Assembly: GCA_015069065.1 (NCBI GenBank)
Contig: SVJI01000090.1
Span: 1-5,995, forward strand
Reading direction: 5' to 3'
Source of the DNA: Oscillospiraceae bacterium
GTDB lineage: Bacteria > Bacillota > Clostridia > UMGS1883
DNA: 5,995 bases
How positions within the stretch are numbered: the first letter of the stretch is position 1; every line of letters begins with the position of its first letter. Under the pieces are notes generated by a model. It did no database searches and was not told where the DNA came from. It worked only from the letters and a program-made list of their open reading frames with translations. The position numbers and the translations under genes were made by a program. Shown piece after piece: positions 4,487 through 5,995 of this stretch.

Positions 4487-5995
4487 CGGTAAGCTCTCCT
4501 TTTGTAAATACAAGTGCCTTATCGGCAATATCATTGATTTCTTTCCTTGTATCAAGGTTTTCCGTTTGTGCGCCGATTTCTGTAAGTTCCTCATAGGCAC
4601 GCTTTGTTTCACTGCTTCCGCGAGGGGATTTTTCAACAATTTTATAAAGCACCTTCGCGAGGGACAGATTGTATTTATCCTTAACGGCAGCCATGCCTGT
4701 TGCAATGCGGTATTGCTGCGCACTCAATTCATAATCACCGCTTGCATAATACATGCGAGCTTTTTCCACGAGATTGTCAAGATTATAAACATCTCTTTTT
4801 ATCGCCCTGTCAATCAGTGAAATCGCTTCATCGCGCCATGATTCTGCATCCTTTCCCATCCGCAATGAAGTAGCTGCCATGCGGCAGCTTTCACTGTCGG
4901 CAAAATTTATTGCAGCTGAGGTCTTGTAAAGTACGGCTGCAGAAAAATAGTCTTTACTTTCAAATTTTACCGCGGCACTCACACGCATGAGTGATTGAAC
5001 AACAAGCATAACCGCTATAACAACGAGGATAGAAAGTGCATAGAGAGTCTTTACAACAGACTCATTTTTTAGATTTCGTTTCAGGTAAAGCCCTGCAGAA
5101 TATTCATTATATGCACACAGTAAAGCCCACATAAGTATCATAGCAAAATTTAAATCAGACGGCAAAATCATGACAAGCACAGTCAAAAGTATCCCTGCGA
5201 GGCTTTCCCATGTTTTCACTCTGCAAAAGTTCATGACAACCCTTGCCGAGACGGCGACACAAAATATGGCACCAATAATTCCCGATGATGCAAACATATG
5301 CCCCAACAATCCTACAGAAATATCTTTGCCGTAAGAACGGATGTCGAAAATTGCTTTCCCGCTTCGGAATCCTCCACCTGCCCCGAAGAGATGCTTTGAT
5401 GCATATGAAAAAACATCGCAAAACGCATCCGCCCTGTGTCCGGAAAAGGAAAACAATCCCACAATTACGGCAAATACTCCCGCGCACAAAAGAGAAAACA
5501 TAACAAAGCGTTTGTTTAATTTCATAAAGCAAATATAAAGTACAGCCAGAATCAATGCAAACATCAATGCTATAAAGCTTTTTGCCATAACGAACACAAA
5601 AAGCATACAAATTATCTGCAGAGCCAAAATTCTTCTGCGCGACTTTATACTGTCCTTATATAGAACTAATGTTAACGCTATACAAACAGACATAAAAATT
5701 GCCAGATAATGATTATTTCCAAATCCCTGTGAAAACCCGCTTTTTTGCGCAAAAGGAACCATACATACAATCCAGTAAAAAATATTCAACACCGCGCACA
5801 GTGTCCCGCTGATATTAAGCATATACATCATCCTGCGGCGGATACTTTCTGTGGAGTCTACAGAAAAGTAATCAAACGTACACTCAAAAAGGAGAACTAC
5901 CGTCGCCAGAGCAAATATGTAAATAAGGTGTCCCTCTCTATTCCCTGCCCAAAACGATGCTATGAGTGAATATATCAGTAACCCAAGCATAAGTG
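4476..5995 (-). CDS. O-antigen ligase/polymerase-like membrane protein with TPR-like C-terminus (5' end outside window)
   Basis: At least 504 residues are seen and the frame stays open to the window edge. The Met at 5988-5990 has no visible ribosome binding site, so the true start is probably outside. Counting from that Met, about ten hydrophobic segments lie between residues 1 and 335. Features typical of Wzy/WaaL/O-antigen ligase family proteins are GFGNNHYLAIFMSV (89-102), HLFGAGGG (200-207) in the large extracellular loop, and LLGHMFASSGIIG (228-240), like the family HN-x-L-x4-E-x-G segment but with Ser for Glu. Residues about 340-490 are soluble with alternating Ala/Tyr-rich helices (DYFSAAVLYKTSAA, NLVEKARMYYASGDYELSAQ), resembling TPR repeats. 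Such proteins join or polymerise lipid-linked glycans at the outer face of the membrane. Substrate is unknown, and the family call rests on pattern and topology. Confidence 0.78.
   Translation of the reverse strand, partial: LMLGLLIYSLIASFWAGNREGHLIYIFALATVVLLFECTFDYFSVDSTESIRRRMMYMLNISGTLCAVLNIFYWIVCMVPFAQKSGFSQGFGNNHYLAIFMSVCIALTLVLYKDSIKSRRRILALQIICMLFVFVMAKSFIALMFALILAVLYICFMKLNKRFVMFSLLCAGVFAVIVGLFSFSGHRADAFCDVFSYASKHLFGAGGGFRSGKAIFDIRSYGKDISVGLLGHMFASSGIIGAIFCVAVSARVVMNFCRVKTWESLAGILLTVLVMILPSDLNFAMILMWALLCAYNEYSAGLYLKRNLKNESVVKTLYALSILVVIAVMLVVQSLMRVSAAVKFESKDYFSAAVLYKTSAAINFADSESCRMAATSLRMGKDAESWRDEAISLIDRAIKRDVYNLDNLVEKARMYYASGDYELSAQQYRIATGMAAVKDKYNLSLAKVLYKIVEKSPRGSSETKRAYEELTEIGAQTENLDTRKEINDIADKALVFTKGELTDER

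Noticed and set aside
4487..4723. N-terminal extension of the ComEA-like frame by 79 residues
   Set aside because: The stretch lies fully inside the membrane-ligase gene in another frame, and it would push the membrane anchor into the middle. The ATG at 4484-4486 has a good ribosome binding site.
5155..5610. 151-residue Cys-rich minus-strand frame inside the ligase-like gene
   Set aside because: It is a frame-shifted shadow of a long membrane protein; Cys/Arg/Phe-rich composition is expected from such overlap, and no start signal was seen.

Overview
The window looks like chromosome of a low-to-moderate GC Firmicute, most likely a clostridial lineage. The signs are AT-rich intergenic DNA, strong AAGGAGG-type ribosome binding sites, a UUG start codon, sigma-A promoters close to consensus, and greA, ComEA-like and lipoprotein sequences of Firmicute style. 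This is inference from sequence character; the window holds no rRNA or phylogenetic marker. Every convincing gene is on the minus strand, so the window reads from right to left. No tRNA, rRNA, CRISPR array, insertion sequence or attachment site was seen.

Right part (5995 to about 3159): a multi-spanning membrane protein of the O-antigen ligase/polymerase (Wzy/WaaL-like) type with a C-terminal TPR-like region, cut by the window edge. It overlaps by 11 bp a membrane-anchored ComEA-like protein (one TM helix, SLBB domain, two helix-hairpin-helix motifs). Next comes a 254-residue soluble protein I do not recognise. It starts at a TTG whose ribosome binding site lies inside a strong hairpin, and that hairpin also looks like an intrinsic terminator.

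Middle (about 3178 to 2535): greA, the transcript-cleavage factor. It is driven by an exact consensus promoter (TTGACA, 17 bp, TATAAT) embedded in the end of the unknown gene, has a leader of about 95 nt with a predicted hairpin, and is followed by a perfect 16-bp inverted repeat.

Left part (2486 to 1): a tripartite RND efflux operon with its own sigma-A promoter: TolC-like protein, lipoprotein membrane fusion (adaptor) protein, then the first 13 codons of the RND permease, which runs off the window. The TolC-like protein appears to keep the helical barrel but to lack the stretches that form the outer-membrane beta-barrel. That would fit a cell without an outer membrane and is the most interesting protein-level observation here. 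The most interesting RNA-level observation is the combined terminator/ribosome-binding-site hairpin between the ComEA-like gene and the unknown gene.
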